Source of the DNA: Bacteroides sp. OM05-12
GTDB taxonomy: Bacteria; Bacteroidota; Bacteroidia; Bacteroidales; Bacteroidaceae
Assembly (NCBI RefSeq): GCF_003438995.1
Contig: NZ_QSUN01000017.1
Span: 1 to 64,000, forward strand
Direction of reading: 5' to 3'
DNA length: 64,000 bases
Shown here: piece after piece, positions 53,850 to 63,910 of the stretch
Layout: the number at the start of each line of letters is the position of its first letter
Position numbering within the stretch: position 1 is the first letter of the stretch
Program-made: the position numbers and the translations under genes
The notes under the pieces: generated by a model
Database searches by the model: none
What the model was told of the DNA's origin: nothing
The model's input: the letters and a program-made list of their open reading frames with translations, nothing else

Positions 53850-56800
53850 TTATCTAATCACAACCTTAGCTGATTTAATGCCCTCTTCATTTCCGGCTTT
53901 TACAATCCAAAAACCAGCACCGAGTTGTAAACGAGCATCCTCATCCACACGCAATGTCTTAACCAACGCTCCGTCCATTCCATAGACACTAATAATAGCT
54001 TGGCCGCGAACACCATTCACGTAAACATTTACTCCGTCTGTAGATATAATCAAAGAATTGTCAGAAAGCACCTGCTTACAAATTCCGGTAGCATCATCTT
54101 GCTCTATAAGCGCAGGAATAGGATCCCAACTATCATTTCCCTTTGTGAAGTTGAGCGTTGTAATGGCCGTACCGTCGGACAGAACCGGTTCTGTCAATAC
54201 AGTAGACCAATCAGCACGTGCAGAAGCAGCATCTTCGGTCTCTTCAATTGTTCCATACTCGTAACAAAGAGGAGACGTACCGCCCAAACTGTTGTTCCAT
54301 CCTTCCGGCTTAATTAATGATTGTCCGTTATAATCCGGATGATTGCTTGTTCCTATCGTGGTATTGTAGAATACTACCTCTGCCGTATTGGCTTGCCACG
54401 GTCTTCCGAAATATCCCGGTTTGGAACGATAAGCAGAAGCAGTTTCTATTTCCGGTTCGGCAGATGTAACTTTACACTCATACATCAGATAACCTCTTCC
54501 GCTACTCTGCTGTGCTGCCGTGATATAAGAGACATCATTGTTGTTTTCGCTCGTATTCATCGCCAGTTCACTCTTATAGAACACAGCCGTCATACCGCCA
54601 AAGATATAATCGGTTCCACCCATCATCACTCCTTTATAAATAGCAGCTCTTACATTCGTACCACCATAGAAAGAGTCTTGACGACCTACAACCCGGCATT
54701 TATTAAGAATAACCTTATCCGTATTATTTGCTATTGCAATGGCAGCCGCACGTTCTACAAAGCTCTTATCCTGTACTGCCGTACTGCCCACTTGTGTCGG
54801 ACGTGTGCCCTTACCTCCGGTCACCCATTCCACAACGACATCTTCGGATTCTTTCTTGGATATATATTGGTTATAAGAGTTCTCAAAGATGATGTTCTCT
54901 GCTTCAAAACCATCGGCACTCACTACAACGGTCGCATTCCAATAAGAATTATTAGTCGTACCGCTTCCGGTATTTACGTAAGACAAATAGCCATTCTCTT
55001 TATTTACTTTCAAGGTTTCCTCGTTCCACTGCTGATTACCGGCCATACTATAATAGCTATATCCATGACCATAATAAGAAGTAATACGAACGGCACTTTC
55101 ATCTATATCAACACCTTTGTTCTTCAATGCAATGCTTGGTTTTACGGCAGCATTAATCAAAGAGACATTAGGAATATCGACCACTAACATTTCTTCATAA
55201 TTCCTCGGTTCGATCATAATCTTCACCCGTTCATTGTTAGGACGAGTCATACATCTTACAGTTTCCAATGCAGCATTGATTGTAGTACACTCCTTATCTG
55301 TACCCACATATATTGTTTCTGTATAAGGGATTACTTTAGAAACTCTAATCTCCGTAAGATAAGTAGGCTGCACACTCCCGGAACCATCAGCTTTGCTATA
55401 AGCATCACCAAAAGCAAGCGTCACAACACCACTCCCCTCTCCTGTATACGTGTACTCTACAGATTCAAATTTACTGGTACTACCCGCAGAAGTGGTTGTT
55501 TTAATCTCTTCGCCTCCGTTAATCGTAAAGTTGGCAGCATAATAATAGGTAATAGTGACCTTACTTCCTTTTTCTACCGGAACAGCGATCGTAGCTCCAC
55601 TAGGTGCCAGCAAGTGCCCTTTTGCTATCTCATTCTTTATGCTTCCGGTAAATGCCAAGCCTTTATAAGCCGTAGCTCCATTAGCAATCACCTGATCATC
55701 AAATGACCAAACAGACACAGGCTTAAAGGCAATACTCTTTTCTACCGCCCTTCCTTCTACTTTTAGATTGGAAGTCAGAGCCTGTTGCAGAGGATATTCA
55801 TCCAAACCGGATACCGCAACAGAATATACACCATCTCTCAGTTTAATATCCGAAAGAGAAGCAAAAGAATAACTGTATCCTTCCTCATTCAGATTTGTAA
55901 AAGTCACACTCATCTTAGCTGTTTGTTCCGAAGCCAGACCTTCTGCATTAAGCGTCACGGTATAGGTAGGTTTAGCTTGGAAGAGGATATCCTTTGACAT
56001 ATCTCCGGTGATCGTTATTTTATCATCCGTCAATTGATAGTCATTCACTCCTTCTGCAGAGATTGTATATTCACAATTCGGTTCCAACTGCACTGTATAA
56101 GTCTTGTTCGTGAAATCGACACTGGGTTCCGGAACATAAATCTTTGTTGTAGCCGGAGTATAAACAAGAGCTAATTTACCTATCACGGCATCTAATCCCG
56201 TAATATTCCCCGTTACCGTATATAACTCAAGTTTAGTAACATGTACATCATGCGACAAATCTTCCGCATTTACCTCAACAGTAGTCACATTATCGATAAT
56301 ATAACCGTTTGCATTGGAAAGGCTTATTTTATAGGTATATCCCATTGGAAGTTTAACCTCATAATTTCCGTTATTGACAGTGGCATCCCAAGTCTTTCCC
56401 GCTTCATTCGTAAACTGAACACCGTAGCCTTCCGGCAGAGCAATATCCGACTGAACAGGTCCATGTACCTTTGCATAGACAACCGGCTTTCTCAAAACAC
56501 GAAAATAAGAAGGCTTATCTTCACTGTCGAAAATCTTATATGTTCCTTTAAACTTAGCCACAAACTTCACTAATGAACCATTGGACGAAGCTGAAGCAAA
56601 ATCAGTTTGTTTATCAGGATCATTCGTATAAACGAAATTAAGTTTGCCGTTACCATTTTGAGAATTACAATAAAGCAACACCTCGTCATCCTCATTCAGA
56701 TTCAGGCTCAAGAATCTGCCTACTTGGGCAGCACCATTTACATATAAATATCCATTCAGCGTTTCGCCTTCTATTGTAACCGCTTGCTTATCATCGTAAC

Positions 56801-57527
56801 GAGTCAAATTTGTGTTGGCTGTACGAAGTCTGTCATTCGAACCACCCGTCCAACTTAAAATACCGGCAGTAAAACCTGAAGGAAAGTTATTTCCTGAACT
56901 TCCAACTTCAATAGCCGGATCATACCATCCATTGATAAGCTCTACCGTCAACTGGTTATTGTACTTCGTATCGTCCAATTGATCGGCTCCAAAATCCCAA
57001 ACGTCGGTTAATCCGTTCGATTCTTCGGTTATTACTGCCTTAACAGCGATATTAGGAACATAAGTTTCCGCTTTTTCAAATGCTATCTTTAGAGTTGTAG
57101 CAGCACCGGAGTAACTAAATTCCAAGATATTACTATTATCTTCATGATAACATTTTTCTGTTTTGGATTCTTTTGTACCCAAAGAGGCACCGGATGCGTC
57201 AGAAACAGAAACTTGCCCTTTACTATATCCGCAGCCCGCAATCTGAAGATTAACATCACCGGCAACATCTATCTCAATAATATTACCTTGCTTAAATATA
57301 GAGCCATGTTGAGCACCGTTATAACCATAAGCATTCTGAGTACCCACCAAGATTCTAAAAATACCATAATCAATGTTGGATTTACCGTCTGTGTCAGTCG
57401 GCACAATACTTCCGTCCGTCAAATCAAAGAAATAGTCCTGTCCTTTTTCCGGGGTTGTTACTTTATCTGCATACGCCCAAGAAGCAATGAGCAACCAAGC
57501 GAATGCCAGAAGAATTTTGTTTTTCAT
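53850..57527 (-). CDS. Secreted pectinesterase-like (CE8) multi-domain protein with T9SS-type tail
   Basis: A 1225-residue exported protein. Several beta-sandwich domains precede a CE8 pectin methylesterase-like beta-helix (about 740-1090). Family hallmarks are GRQDSFYGG (near 946, the QD pair), GGTDYIFGGM (near 968, catalytic Asp) and YFGRPWQANTAEV (near 1038, substrate Arg). CE8 enzymes remove methyl groups from homogalacturonan. Residues 24-165 and about 640-735 are similar beta-sandwich modules that may bind sugar. The tail (MDGALVKTLRV, LGAGFWIVKA) is Por-secretion-like. No other pectin gene is nearby, so it stands apart from the glucan locus. The upstream gap (57528-57978) contains a candidate sRNA and a terminator. 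Confidence 0.85.
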   Translation of the reverse strand: MKNKILLAFAWLLIASWAYADKVTTPEKGQDYFFDLTDGSIVPTDTDGKSNIDYGIFRILVGTQNAYGYNGAQHGSIFKQGNIIEIDVAGDVNLQIAGCGYSKGQVSVSDASGASLGTKESKTEKCYHEDNSNILEFSYSGAATTLKIAFEKAETYVPNIAVKAVITEESNGLTDVWDFGADQLDDTKYNNQLTVELINGWYDPAIEVGSSGNNFPSGFTAGILSWTGGSNDRLRTANTNLTRYDDKQAVTIEGETLNGYLYVNGAAQVGRFLSLNLNEDDEVLLYCNSQNGNGKLNFVYTNDPDKQTDFASASSNGSLVKFVAKFKGTYKIFDSEDKPSYFRVLRKPVVYAKVHGPVQSDIALPEGYGVQFTNEAGKTWDATVNNGNYEVKLPMGYTYKISLSNANGYIIDNVTTVEVNAEDLSHDVHVTKLELYTVTGNITGLDAVIGKLALVYTPATTKIYVPEPSVDFTNKTYTVQLEPNCEYTISAEGVNDYQLTDDKITITGDMSKDILFQAKPTYTVTLNAEGLASEQTAKMSVTFTNLNEEGYSYSFASLSDIKLRDGVYSVAVSGLDEYPLQQALTSNLKVEGRAVEKSIAFKPVSVWSFDDQVIANGATAYKGLAFTGSIKNEIAKGHLLAPSGATIAVPVEKGSKVTITYYYAANFTINGGEEIKTTTSAGSTSKFESVEYTYTGEGSGVVTLAFGDAYSKADGSGSVQPTYLTEIRVSKVIPYTETIYVGTDKECTTINAALETVRCMTRPNNERVKIMIEPRNYEEMLVVDIPNVSLINAAVKPSIALKNKGVDIDESAVRITSYYGHGYSYYSMAGNQQWNEETLKVNKENGYLSYVNTGSGTTNNSYWNATVVVSADGFEAENIIFENSYNQYISKKESEDVVVEWVTGGKGTRPTQVGSTAVQDKSFVERAAAIAIANNTDKVILNKCRVVGRQDSFYGGTNVRAAIYKGVMMGGTDYIFGGMTAVFYKSELAMNTSENNNDVSYITAAQQSSGRGYLMYECKVTSAEPEIETASAYRSKPGYFGRPWQANTAEVVFYNTTIGTSNHPDYNGQSLIKPEGWNNSLGGTSPLCYEYGTIEETEDAASARADWSTVLTEPVLSDGTAITTLNFTKGNDSWDPIPALIEQDDATGICKQVLSDNSLIISTDGVNVYVNGVRGQAIISVYGMDGALVKTLRVDEDARLQLGAGFWIVKAGNEEGIKSAKVVIR

Positions 57528-57776
57528 ACTATCTATTGTTTTATTAATTAAATTGGAACAAAGGAATAGCTTTCCACGACAATAAATGTGTATTTTCTAT
57601 TTTGTAATGTATAAAAACTGATATTCCCGTTTAAGAAACCTATTACTACTACTGTATAGACGAAGTATCTTTATGTGATTATTTTGAATTAAACACATAC
57701 AAAAAGATAATCCGTGCACGGAAACGATATGTTTTAGTGAAATAATATTAAAAGAAAGCATAGAAAAGCAGAAACA

Positions 57777-57808
57777 TTTGGAGTGAATACTCAAAAGCCA
57801 TACATTTG
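57777..57808 (+). promoter_or_regulatory. Strong plus-strand promoter with no gene downstream
   Basis: TTTG (57777-57780), a 20-nt spacer and TACATTTG (57801-57808) match the Bacteroides consensus very well. The nearest plus-strand gene is 3.8 kb away, while a terminator lies only about 50 bp downstream, suggesting a small RNA. Confidence 0.6.
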
Positions 57809-57814
57809 CAATGT

Positions 57815-57880
57815 GATTTTTTTCATAGTATTAGATTTAAGGTTAACAAAGGTTGGAGTCAGGCGTGACTCCTTTTTTTT
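57815..57880 (+). ncRNA. Candidate small RNA, about 65 nt
   Basis: Bounded by the promoter at 57777-57808 and a rho-independent terminator (GGAGTCA-GGCG-TGACTCC at 57855-57872, then eight T). No reading frame of useful length lies inside. It sits in the 451-bp gap between two minus-strand genes and is antisense to neither coding region. I recognise no known RNA family. Confidence 0.5.
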
Positions 57881-57920
57881 GCCCGTACAGTTCGTAACCA
57901 CAAAACGCTTAAAGACTTCT

Positions 57921-57953
57921 CAAAAAAAATAGGGCCACTCAACGAGCAGCCCT
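57921..57953 (-). terminator. Intrinsic terminator of the 1163-residue protein gene
   Basis: On the minus strand the stem begins AGGGC (57953-57949), closes over a 3-nt loop with ten pairs including two G-T wobbles, and is followed by ATTTTTTTT. It lies 26 bp after the stop at 57979. Confidence 0.8.
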
Positions 57954-57978
57954 ATAATCAAATAGTTTCAAACCTCTT

Positions 57979-60900
57979 TTAAGGAATTATCACCTTAAAT
58001 GATTTGCTACCGACATTACTAATCGCCTTGATAATATAATTTCCGGAATTCAAATTCTTAATTACTTCATCTTGACTGTTGACTTCCGTTTTATGCATAA
58101 TTACACGTCCGGTAAAGTCATAAACGAAGACTTCGGCATCCTCTCCTGCTAAGATCTGATCTATTCCGGAACCAGTTTCTGTATTATTAACCGAAAGAGG
58201 AATAAACAAATCTGCTGCACCACGTGACGAAACTTTTATATAAGCGTCATGTACTCCAAGCTGATCAGAAGCAAAAGTAAAGTTAAACGAGCCGCCCGTT
58301 GCAGGCAATTCAGCTGTGGAAAGTTTAAACTTACTAGGATTAGCGCCATCCAACACCAGTTTAATCGGTTCTGTCAGGTTCTTTGCCGTAATCGTAATAT
58401 TATCCGAAGTAGATTCGACGTTCACCTTAGCCGTAAATGAAACGGATTTTGCAGAAGAAGTCATAGTTGGCAAATCTGTACGTCCGTAACTTACATCATC
58501 TATATAATAGATAGCTGAAGATTCTTTTTCAACTCCTTTAAATCGGAATCCCATAAAGAATACATCATGGAAACCTTCTGCTTCTGCCAAATCAATATGA
58601 TATTCATACCATTCTCCATTTTCATCGGCAATGCTCGGCATCTCAACACCTGCTTGCGGATTAATATAAAGCTCTCCGTCTTTCATATCCAAATAGCACA
58701 ACTCTAAAGTAGCCGGTTGCCCTTCAAACAGGTTTGTTCCCATCACACGGAAAGTAAACATCTTAGAAGCAGCATTCTTATAATCAAGTGCAGGAGTTAC
58801 CAATAGCATATCATGTGATTTTGCCTCCGTCGCATTCATAACATAAGCTGTAACTTTTGCACTCCTTTCAAGAACGTCTCCGGACTCATTTTTATGTTCA
58901 TATCCCCACCATGCGCGCAAACCTGCCTGTGCCAGATTCTTCCATCCGTCTATCTTCAACGGTTTATTACTTGTTACATTATCAAAATGTTCATTCAATA
59001 ATATACGAGGATTAGAAACGTCCAATGGTAATTCATCACCTTCTTTTTCCGGTATAATCGTACTTGGAGTAGCTACACCCTTGACAGTTAAATAGAAATC
59101 TTCCATCTCTATAGATGAGAACTTAATACGATCAACAAAAGTACCTGCCACTTTCGGGGCAAACGTTATTACCAAATTCTGGTTTGTATTCACTTTAGGG
59201 AACTGAGTGCTGGATATTCTAAATGAATCACCACTTCCTTCATCATGCATTACTGCCACGTTCAGATAGTCAGGTAAACCTGTAGTTGTAAACGTAATTG
59301 TTTGTTCCTGTGTTTTCTCCGCCTCTACAGAATAATCCACTAATCCAGAAGAGTTCACTGTCAATGTCGGAGGATTTGCCGGATCAATCGCTACTCCCGA
59401 TAGATTAATGGCTTTATAGAAGCCACTCATTGCATCGCAAGTAATTGTTAAGCGTGCATTTTGATGTAAAGCCACAACAGAAGAATTGTAAGTCACAATA
59501 ACTTCCGTTTTGCTGTTACCCGCAGGAATCTCTGATACAGAAGTTTGGAAATAAGCCTTATCTGTCCCGGTAACTTCAATAACAACAGGACCGGTTATTT
59601 GATTGGCAACGACTGTCAATCGTCCTAACTCGACAGCCTCATTAATATTAGTCTTTTGTCTATCAAACTTAGTAACATCCGGAGTTATTTCCAGTTTAGA
59701 TTCCGTATCTGCTATGATATCAGCACTTGAACGAGGAGCGATGAGTTTACCTGTATTCAAAGTAGACACACCTATCAGGTTCTTTATCATAAAAGGAATA
59801 TCCATACCTACAAAATCCATATCCGAAAGTACCCAAATCTGTGCATTGCCTGTACCATCACTAATTTCCGGACGTTTACTTACATCCGTTTCAAATTTAG
59901 CACCTGTAACCCAATTATCAACTGTTATATTTTCTATTTCTATCAAGCGAGATTCATAAGTATCTGGATTATCAGCCAATTCCTTCAGAGTCACCTTTAT
60001 AGGAGTTATCGGATTATCTGAAGATACTTTTGTTCCTAAATCTGTTATTCCACTTATAGGCAACAGCAGCAATGGGCTAGTAGTTTCAACAACTCCACGC
60101 AGTCCTCGTATCTTATCTCCAACTTTATAATTTACAGTCACATCATCCCAAGCATCTCTTATTCTTAATCCATTTTCTCCATCCTGCAAACAATAGTTAG
60201 TCTTTCCTTGTGTATCTTTATAGATATATGTAATAATAGCATCACCTGTCACACGGCAGTTTGTTTCTTTAGCAGGTTTCGTAGTTCTAAGAGTCTTAAT
60301 ATCAGCAAAATCAGTAAGAGTTATGACCTCCCAATAAGCTGTTAATTTCGCATCCGTAGCTCCTTCACTGCTAAACAAAAGATCCCCCATAAAACCTTCA
60401 GGTTCATTAGCTACCAAACTTACAGTTAAATCAAATCCATCTTCCGATTCGGCCTGTTCTTTAGGGATTGTTGTTACAGAAGGTTTTAATTCATCAGCAA
60501 CCGAGCTGGTAATCGTTATATCGTCTGTAAGATTCTTTCCTTTTACATTTACCGTTTGCGAATTAGTTTCTCCCTGAAAAACATAATTATATAAAAGCAT
60601 TTTTTTAGATAAAGTTATTTCTGGGGTAGGAACCGGCTCAAGACCAAATAACTCTCCATAGCTTTGAGCAACTCGAATAGCTCCTATAAGTAAATTCGGA
60701 CAATTCTTGCTTCCAGATTGCCCCTGCCTTAGTTCTATTGCCTCAAAGCCTCTAGCCGTATTAACATCACTACCAGAGCTTTGATTATAAACAGCGGCAG
60801 GGGATGGTTCAGTTACCCCAATCGCAGGATTTACAAATACAGAAACTTCATCATTGGTGTCTCCTTCTTTAATTTCATATTTAAGCACGACTAAGTAAGT

Positions 60901-61470
60901 CTCATCAATAGAATATTGATTTTCTGAATACATAATTGTTGTATTATTACGCGACACACCAATATAAAACTTATCCGGAGTATCTCCATTCTTTACATAC
61001 AATTTAGCAAATTCTAATCCTGTTCCTCCATCTTTAAAAGCAGATGTGCCTTTAGCTACTAAATTAAAGAAATAAGCCTCTTTTCCTGCTTCTACATCAA
61101 TACTTTTAAAATTCATTAAAGCACTTACATAGACAGCCCCCTCCTTTACTCCTTCTGTCGTAAATTGTTTCTGCAAATCTTGCCCTGATGCTGTTGAAGT
61201 TATTTCTACGGCATTATATACAACATCAGCATTATTAGGATAACCTTCATAAGTTAAGTTTGCTGATATGACCTGAATAGGAGCTACTGAATTAGTTCCA
61301 TATTTTACCCAACTACCTTGAGAATACAAATCTTTTAATTCATAATTAAAATCTTCTGTCATTAACACCTGTGCATTTGCACCTAACGAAAATAATGCTA
61401 AAAATACAACCAACATTGTACTTCTAATGGAAGAAACAAAGATTCTTCGGTTAAGTCCACTTTTACTCAT
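57979..61470 (-). CDS. Large secreted multi-domain protein with OB-fold and jelly-roll-like domains and T9SS-type tail
   Basis: A 1163-residue exported protein; the signal peptide ends near LGANAQ after a charged 18-residue lead. Residues about 35-275 form a lectin-like beta-sandwich (TEDFNYELKDLYSQG-type start). Then come Ig-like repeats and a DUF5689/OB-fold-like region (about 385-580; TGDAIITYIYKDTQG, GDKIRGLRGVVE). More Ig-like domains and a choice-of-anchor J-like jelly-roll (about 815-990; LLNEHFDN, YYIDDVSYG) follow, then a Por-secretion tail (LNSGNYIIKA). No catalytic motif was recognised. It resembles surface proteins of Bacteroidetes of unknown ligand. It is divergent from the PKD-domain protein gene at 61603. 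Confidence 0.8.
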   Translation of the reverse strand: MSKSGLNRRIFVSSIRSTMLVVFLALFSLGANAQVLMTEDFNYELKDLYSQGSWVKYGTNSVAPIQVISANLTYEGYPNNADVVYNAVEITSTASGQDLQKQFTTEGVKEGAVYVSALMNFKSIDVEAGKEAYFFNLVAKGTSAFKDGGTGLEFAKLYVKNGDTPDKFYIGVSRNNTTIMYSENQYSIDETYLVVLKYEIKEGDTNDEVSVFVNPAIGVTEPSPAAVYNQSSGSDVNTARGFEAIELRQGQSGSKNCPNLLIGAIRVAQSYGELFGLEPVPTPEITLSKKMLLYNYVFQGETNSQTVNVKGKNLTDDITITSSVADELKPSVTTIPKEQAESEDGFDLTVSLVANEPEGFMGDLLFSSEGATDAKLTAYWEVITLTDFADIKTLRTTKPAKETNCRVTGDAIITYIYKDTQGKTNYCLQDGENGLRIRDAWDDVTVNYKVGDKIRGLRGVVETTSPLLLLPISGITDLGTKVSSDNPITPIKVTLKELADNPDTYESRLIEIENITVDNWVTGAKFETDVSKRPEISDGTGNAQIWVLSDMDFVGMDIPFMIKNLIGVSTLNTGKLIAPRSSADIIADTESKLEITPDVTKFDRQKTNINEAVELGRLTVVANQITGPVVIEVTGTDKAYFQTSVSEIPAGNSKTEVIVTYNSSVVALHQNARLTITCDAMSGFYKAINLSGVAIDPANPPTLTVNSSGLVDYSVEAEKTQEQTITFTTTGLPDYLNVAVMHDEGSGDSFRISSTQFPKVNTNQNLVITFAPKVAGTFVDRIKFSSIEMEDFYLTVKGVATPSTIIPEKEGDELPLDVSNPRILLNEHFDNVTSNKPLKIDGWKNLAQAGLRAWWGYEHKNESGDVLERSAKVTAYVMNATEAKSHDMLLVTPALDYKNAASKMFTFRVMGTNLFEGQPATLELCYLDMKDGELYINPQAGVEMPSIADENGEWYEYHIDLAEAEGFHDVFFMGFRFKGVEKESSAIYYIDDVSYGRTDLPTMTSSAKSVSFTAKVNVESTSDNITITAKNLTEPIKLVLDGANPSKFKLSTAELPATGGSFNFTFASDQLGVHDAYIKVSSRGAADLFIPLSVNNTETGSGIDQILAGEDAEVFVYDFTGRVIMHKTEVNSQDEVIKNLNSGNYIIKAISNVGSKSFKVIIP

Positions 61471-61567
61471 ACTTCAAGTTTTTAAGATATTAGTCACTTT
61501 TAAATCAAAACAATAATCATTATTGCAATTTTAGTTATAATTTACAAGAAATACAAATATTATTGTA

Positions 61568-61575
61568 TATATTTG
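61568..61575 (+). promoter_or_regulatory. -7 box TATATTTG for the PKD-domain protein gene
   Basis: Matches TAnnTTTG, 27 nt before the ATG at 61603; the -33 element is not obvious. Confidence 0.5.
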
Positions 61576-61602
61576 CAAATAAACTTAAAATAGCACAGAA
61601 AC

Positions 61603-63555
61603 ATGAAGAAGATTTTCATTTGCACCATCATAGGTATAATAATCGGATACGAAGTAAATGCTCAAAATGTGAAAGCGAATTTCACAGCTGAAGAGTGCAC
61701 AAAAGAAGTATATAAACAAGGATTTGATTCAAATCAAGATTTAGCGGAATGGACATTAACAACTACGAATGAAACAAATACTTGGTATTTAGGAAATTCA
61801 CGAATTACAGGTATTCCTCCATTTAGCTCTATAGATCCAACCAGTATTAACTCACTGGCAATTAAATATGATGCCAAGAATGCTCAGAACGAGTCTATAA
61901 CTTCCCCTGAAATGAATATTGAGTCAAATAGTTTCTGTACATTCTATGCTTGTTTTGACGGAGTTTTCGTTATGTATGCCAATCTTACAATAGAAATCAT
62001 AAATACGAAAACTCAACAGAAAGACGTCCTTTTCGACGCTTTCTTATGGTCACAAGAAAGCGGTCATGAACGTCCTAAATGGCAATTCTTTAAGTATGAT
62101 TTATCTGCCTATACGAATCAAACGGTTCAATTCATTATCACATATAAAGGAATGGATGGTGATGATGCACTAATCGATAATTTCTGTATTATTCAGGAAA
62201 GTAATGATGAAACAAGCACTGCTAACATACAAGAAGGAGGGCAAGTACATTTTAAAGATACATCAACAGGAAATCCGACTACTTGGGAATGGACTTTCGA
62301 AGGAGGAGAACCAGCTACTTCTACAGAGCAAAATCCCGTTATCACCTATAAAACATCCGGTAACTATCCGGTAAAGCTTATAGCAAAAAATGCAAATGGC
62401 AGTAATGAATACAGCAGAACAGATTTTGTAATGGTAAAAGGGGTAGCCCCCATAGCCGCAATAGGATGGCCCGATGAGGGGTATTTATCTCCTTATACCG
62501 GCATTTTTGTTCCTACCCAAACAGATATACATTTTACTGATATCTCGCAACACTTACCTACCGCATGGAAATGGACTCTTACTGGAAGTTCACAACCCAC
62601 ATCGACAGAACAAAACCCTGTTGTACGTTATAATAAAGAAGGTATTTATGACGTAACTTTACAAGTAGCAAACAGTTCAGGAACAGATTTTGTCGACTAC
62701 AAAGAAGTTATTCAGGCCGGAGGAAAACAATATATATGGAACATAGAAATGCAGGAAACGGAAACATTAGAAAGCATTTACTTCCCATTCTTCGGTTATT
62801 ACGGAGGTTCAAATTGGTTAGGAATGTTAGCATTTGCCGAACATTTCCAAAAACCGATAACACAGGGAAAGATTTCAGAAGTTTCCATTTTCTTCGCGTC
62901 GACCAGTACTATAACTCCGGATGCACTCATCACGGTTTCTATAGCGCAATCGCAAAATGGGCTTCCGGGCAATAAATTAGCCTCAGCCAGCATTCCGGCA
63001 AAAGAACTGCAATATAGTGATGATACTTGGTTGCCTACTGATTTTAAATTTGAGAATCCGGTAGAGATCAATGAAGAATTCTTTGTCATAGTAGAAGGAA
63101 TTCCTAATAATACATCAGACAAAGGAACAGACGATATTGCCATGCTTTGCACCGCCAGACGTCCTGACGGCAGCAAATCTACAGTTTATCACCTGTTAGA
63201 AGAACAAAACGACGACGGAACACCAACAGGAAAGATAGAATGGTTCAAAAATACAGACGAGTTCCTCTCTTTCGCTATCGCACCGTTATTCACTTATACC
63301 AATGTCAGTAGTTCTATAAACAATAGCGTAGACAAGCAACAAATAAGTATTTGCCCATCGGTCATACAAAATCAAATAGAATTATTTGATACAAACAATA
63401 TTGAAAACATTACAATATATACTTTATTAGGACAACAAGTTTATCAGGCAATAAATGCCTCTCCTATTAATGTAAGCCACCTACAAAAAGGGTTCTATAT
63501 TATACAAGTAATCAAAGACCAACAAAAGTATACACAAAAAATTTATATTCAATAA
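61603..63555 (+). CDS. Secreted PKD-domain protein with T9SS-type tail
   Basis: A 650-residue exported protein with a signal peptide (YEVNAQ). The N-terminal beta-sandwich resembles MAM/choice-of-anchor J domains (about 30-200; DLAEWTLTT, DDALIDNFCI). Two PKD domains follow (about 210-280 and 290-375), each with the hallmark W-E/K-W-T-F/L and the phrase STEQNP followed by a YDVTLxV-type strand. A beta-rich region (380-570) and a Por-secretion tail (ITIYTLLGQQVYQ, LQKGFYIIQV) complete it. No enzymatic motif was seen; surface adhesion or glycan binding is plausible. A clear terminator follows. Confidence 0.85.
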   Translation: MKKIFICTIIGIIIGYEVNAQNVKANFTAEECTKEVYKQGFDSNQDLAEWTLTTTNETNTWYLGNSRITGIPPFSSIDPTSINSLAIKYDAKNAQNESITSPEMNIESNSFCTFYACFDGVFVMYANLTIEIINTKTQQKDVLFDAFLWSQESGHERPKWQFFKYDLSAYTNQTVQFIITYKGMDGDDALIDNFCIIQESNDETSTANIQEGGQVHFKDTSTGNPTTWEWTFEGGEPATSTEQNPVITYKTSGNYPVKLIAKNANGSNEYSRTDFVMVKGVAPIAAIGWPDEGYLSPYTGIFVPTQTDIHFTDISQHLPTAWKWTLTGSSQPTSTEQNPVVRYNKEGIYDVTLQVANSSGTDFVDYKEVIQAGGKQYIWNIEMQETETLESIYFPFFGYYGGSNWLGMLAFAEHFQKPITQGKISEVSIFFASTSTITPDALITVSIAQSQNGLPGNKLASASIPAKELQYSDDTWLPTDFKFENPVEINEEFFVIVEGIPNNTSDKGTDDIAMLCTARRPDGSKSTVYHLLEEQNDDGTPTGKIEWFKNTDEFLSFAIAPLFTYTNVSSSINNSVDKQQISICPSVIQNQIELFDTNNIENITIYTLLGQQVYQAINASPINVSHLQKGFYIIQVIKDQQKYTQKIYIQ

Positions 63556-63562
63556 TTCCGAT

Positions 63563-63600
63563 TCATCCCTGCTACAATAGTGTGGTCAGGGATGATTTTA
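63563..63600 (+). terminator. Intrinsic terminator after the PKD-domain gene
   Basis: TCATCCCTG (63563-63571) pairs with CAGGGATGA (63587-63595), followed by TTTTATTC, 8 bp after the stop codon. Confidence 0.75.
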
Positions 63601-63761
63601 TTCTTAAGACTTATCCCTTTACTCTCATCCGATATTTATAAAAATCTTACTATTGAAAAATCAAGCTTACAGATGAAATCTTATATTAAATCCTGATGTA
63701 GTGCTTATCCACAAACATCAATATCCCTTTTTATGCATATTTTCATAATTGTATCCGGATT

Positions 63762-63820
63762 GCCTTCACTCTTCACGGTTTGGAATAAACCTCTACTGAA
63801 TAGCTAATTACAGTGAAGGC
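63762..63820 (-). repeat. GCCTTCAC inverted-repeat element, copy 3 (reverse orientation)
   Basis: Bounded by GCCTTCAC (63762-63769) and GTGAAGGC (63813-63820). Its reverse complement aligns with copies 1 and 2 (TTCACTnTAATTA near one end, GTGAAgAGTGAAGGC at the other). It lies in the final 445 bp of the window, which holds no credible gene. Confidence 0.6.
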
Positions 63821-63910
63821 ACTTTTTTCAGTTAAGAATTGAGAGTTGAGTATGGAGAGCTCTTTTTGTTCGCCCATTTTGACTACCACAAACAATAGTA
63901 AAAAATATGT

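Noticed and set aside
54321..55187. Long plus-strand frame (288 codons) inside the CE8 gene
   Set aside because: It is antisense to the pectinesterase motifs, its protein has no family features, and no promoter is evident.
57597..57794. 65-codon minus-strand frame between the CE8 and 1163-residue protein genes
   Set aside because: Composition is unlike neighbouring proteins, there is no ribosome binding site, and it lies just upstream of the plus-strand sRNA promoter, overlapping its -33 box.
57855..57880. Terminator serving the minus-strand gene at 57979
   Set aside because: The T run is only on the plus strand; the minus-strand gene has its own better placed terminator at 57921-57953.
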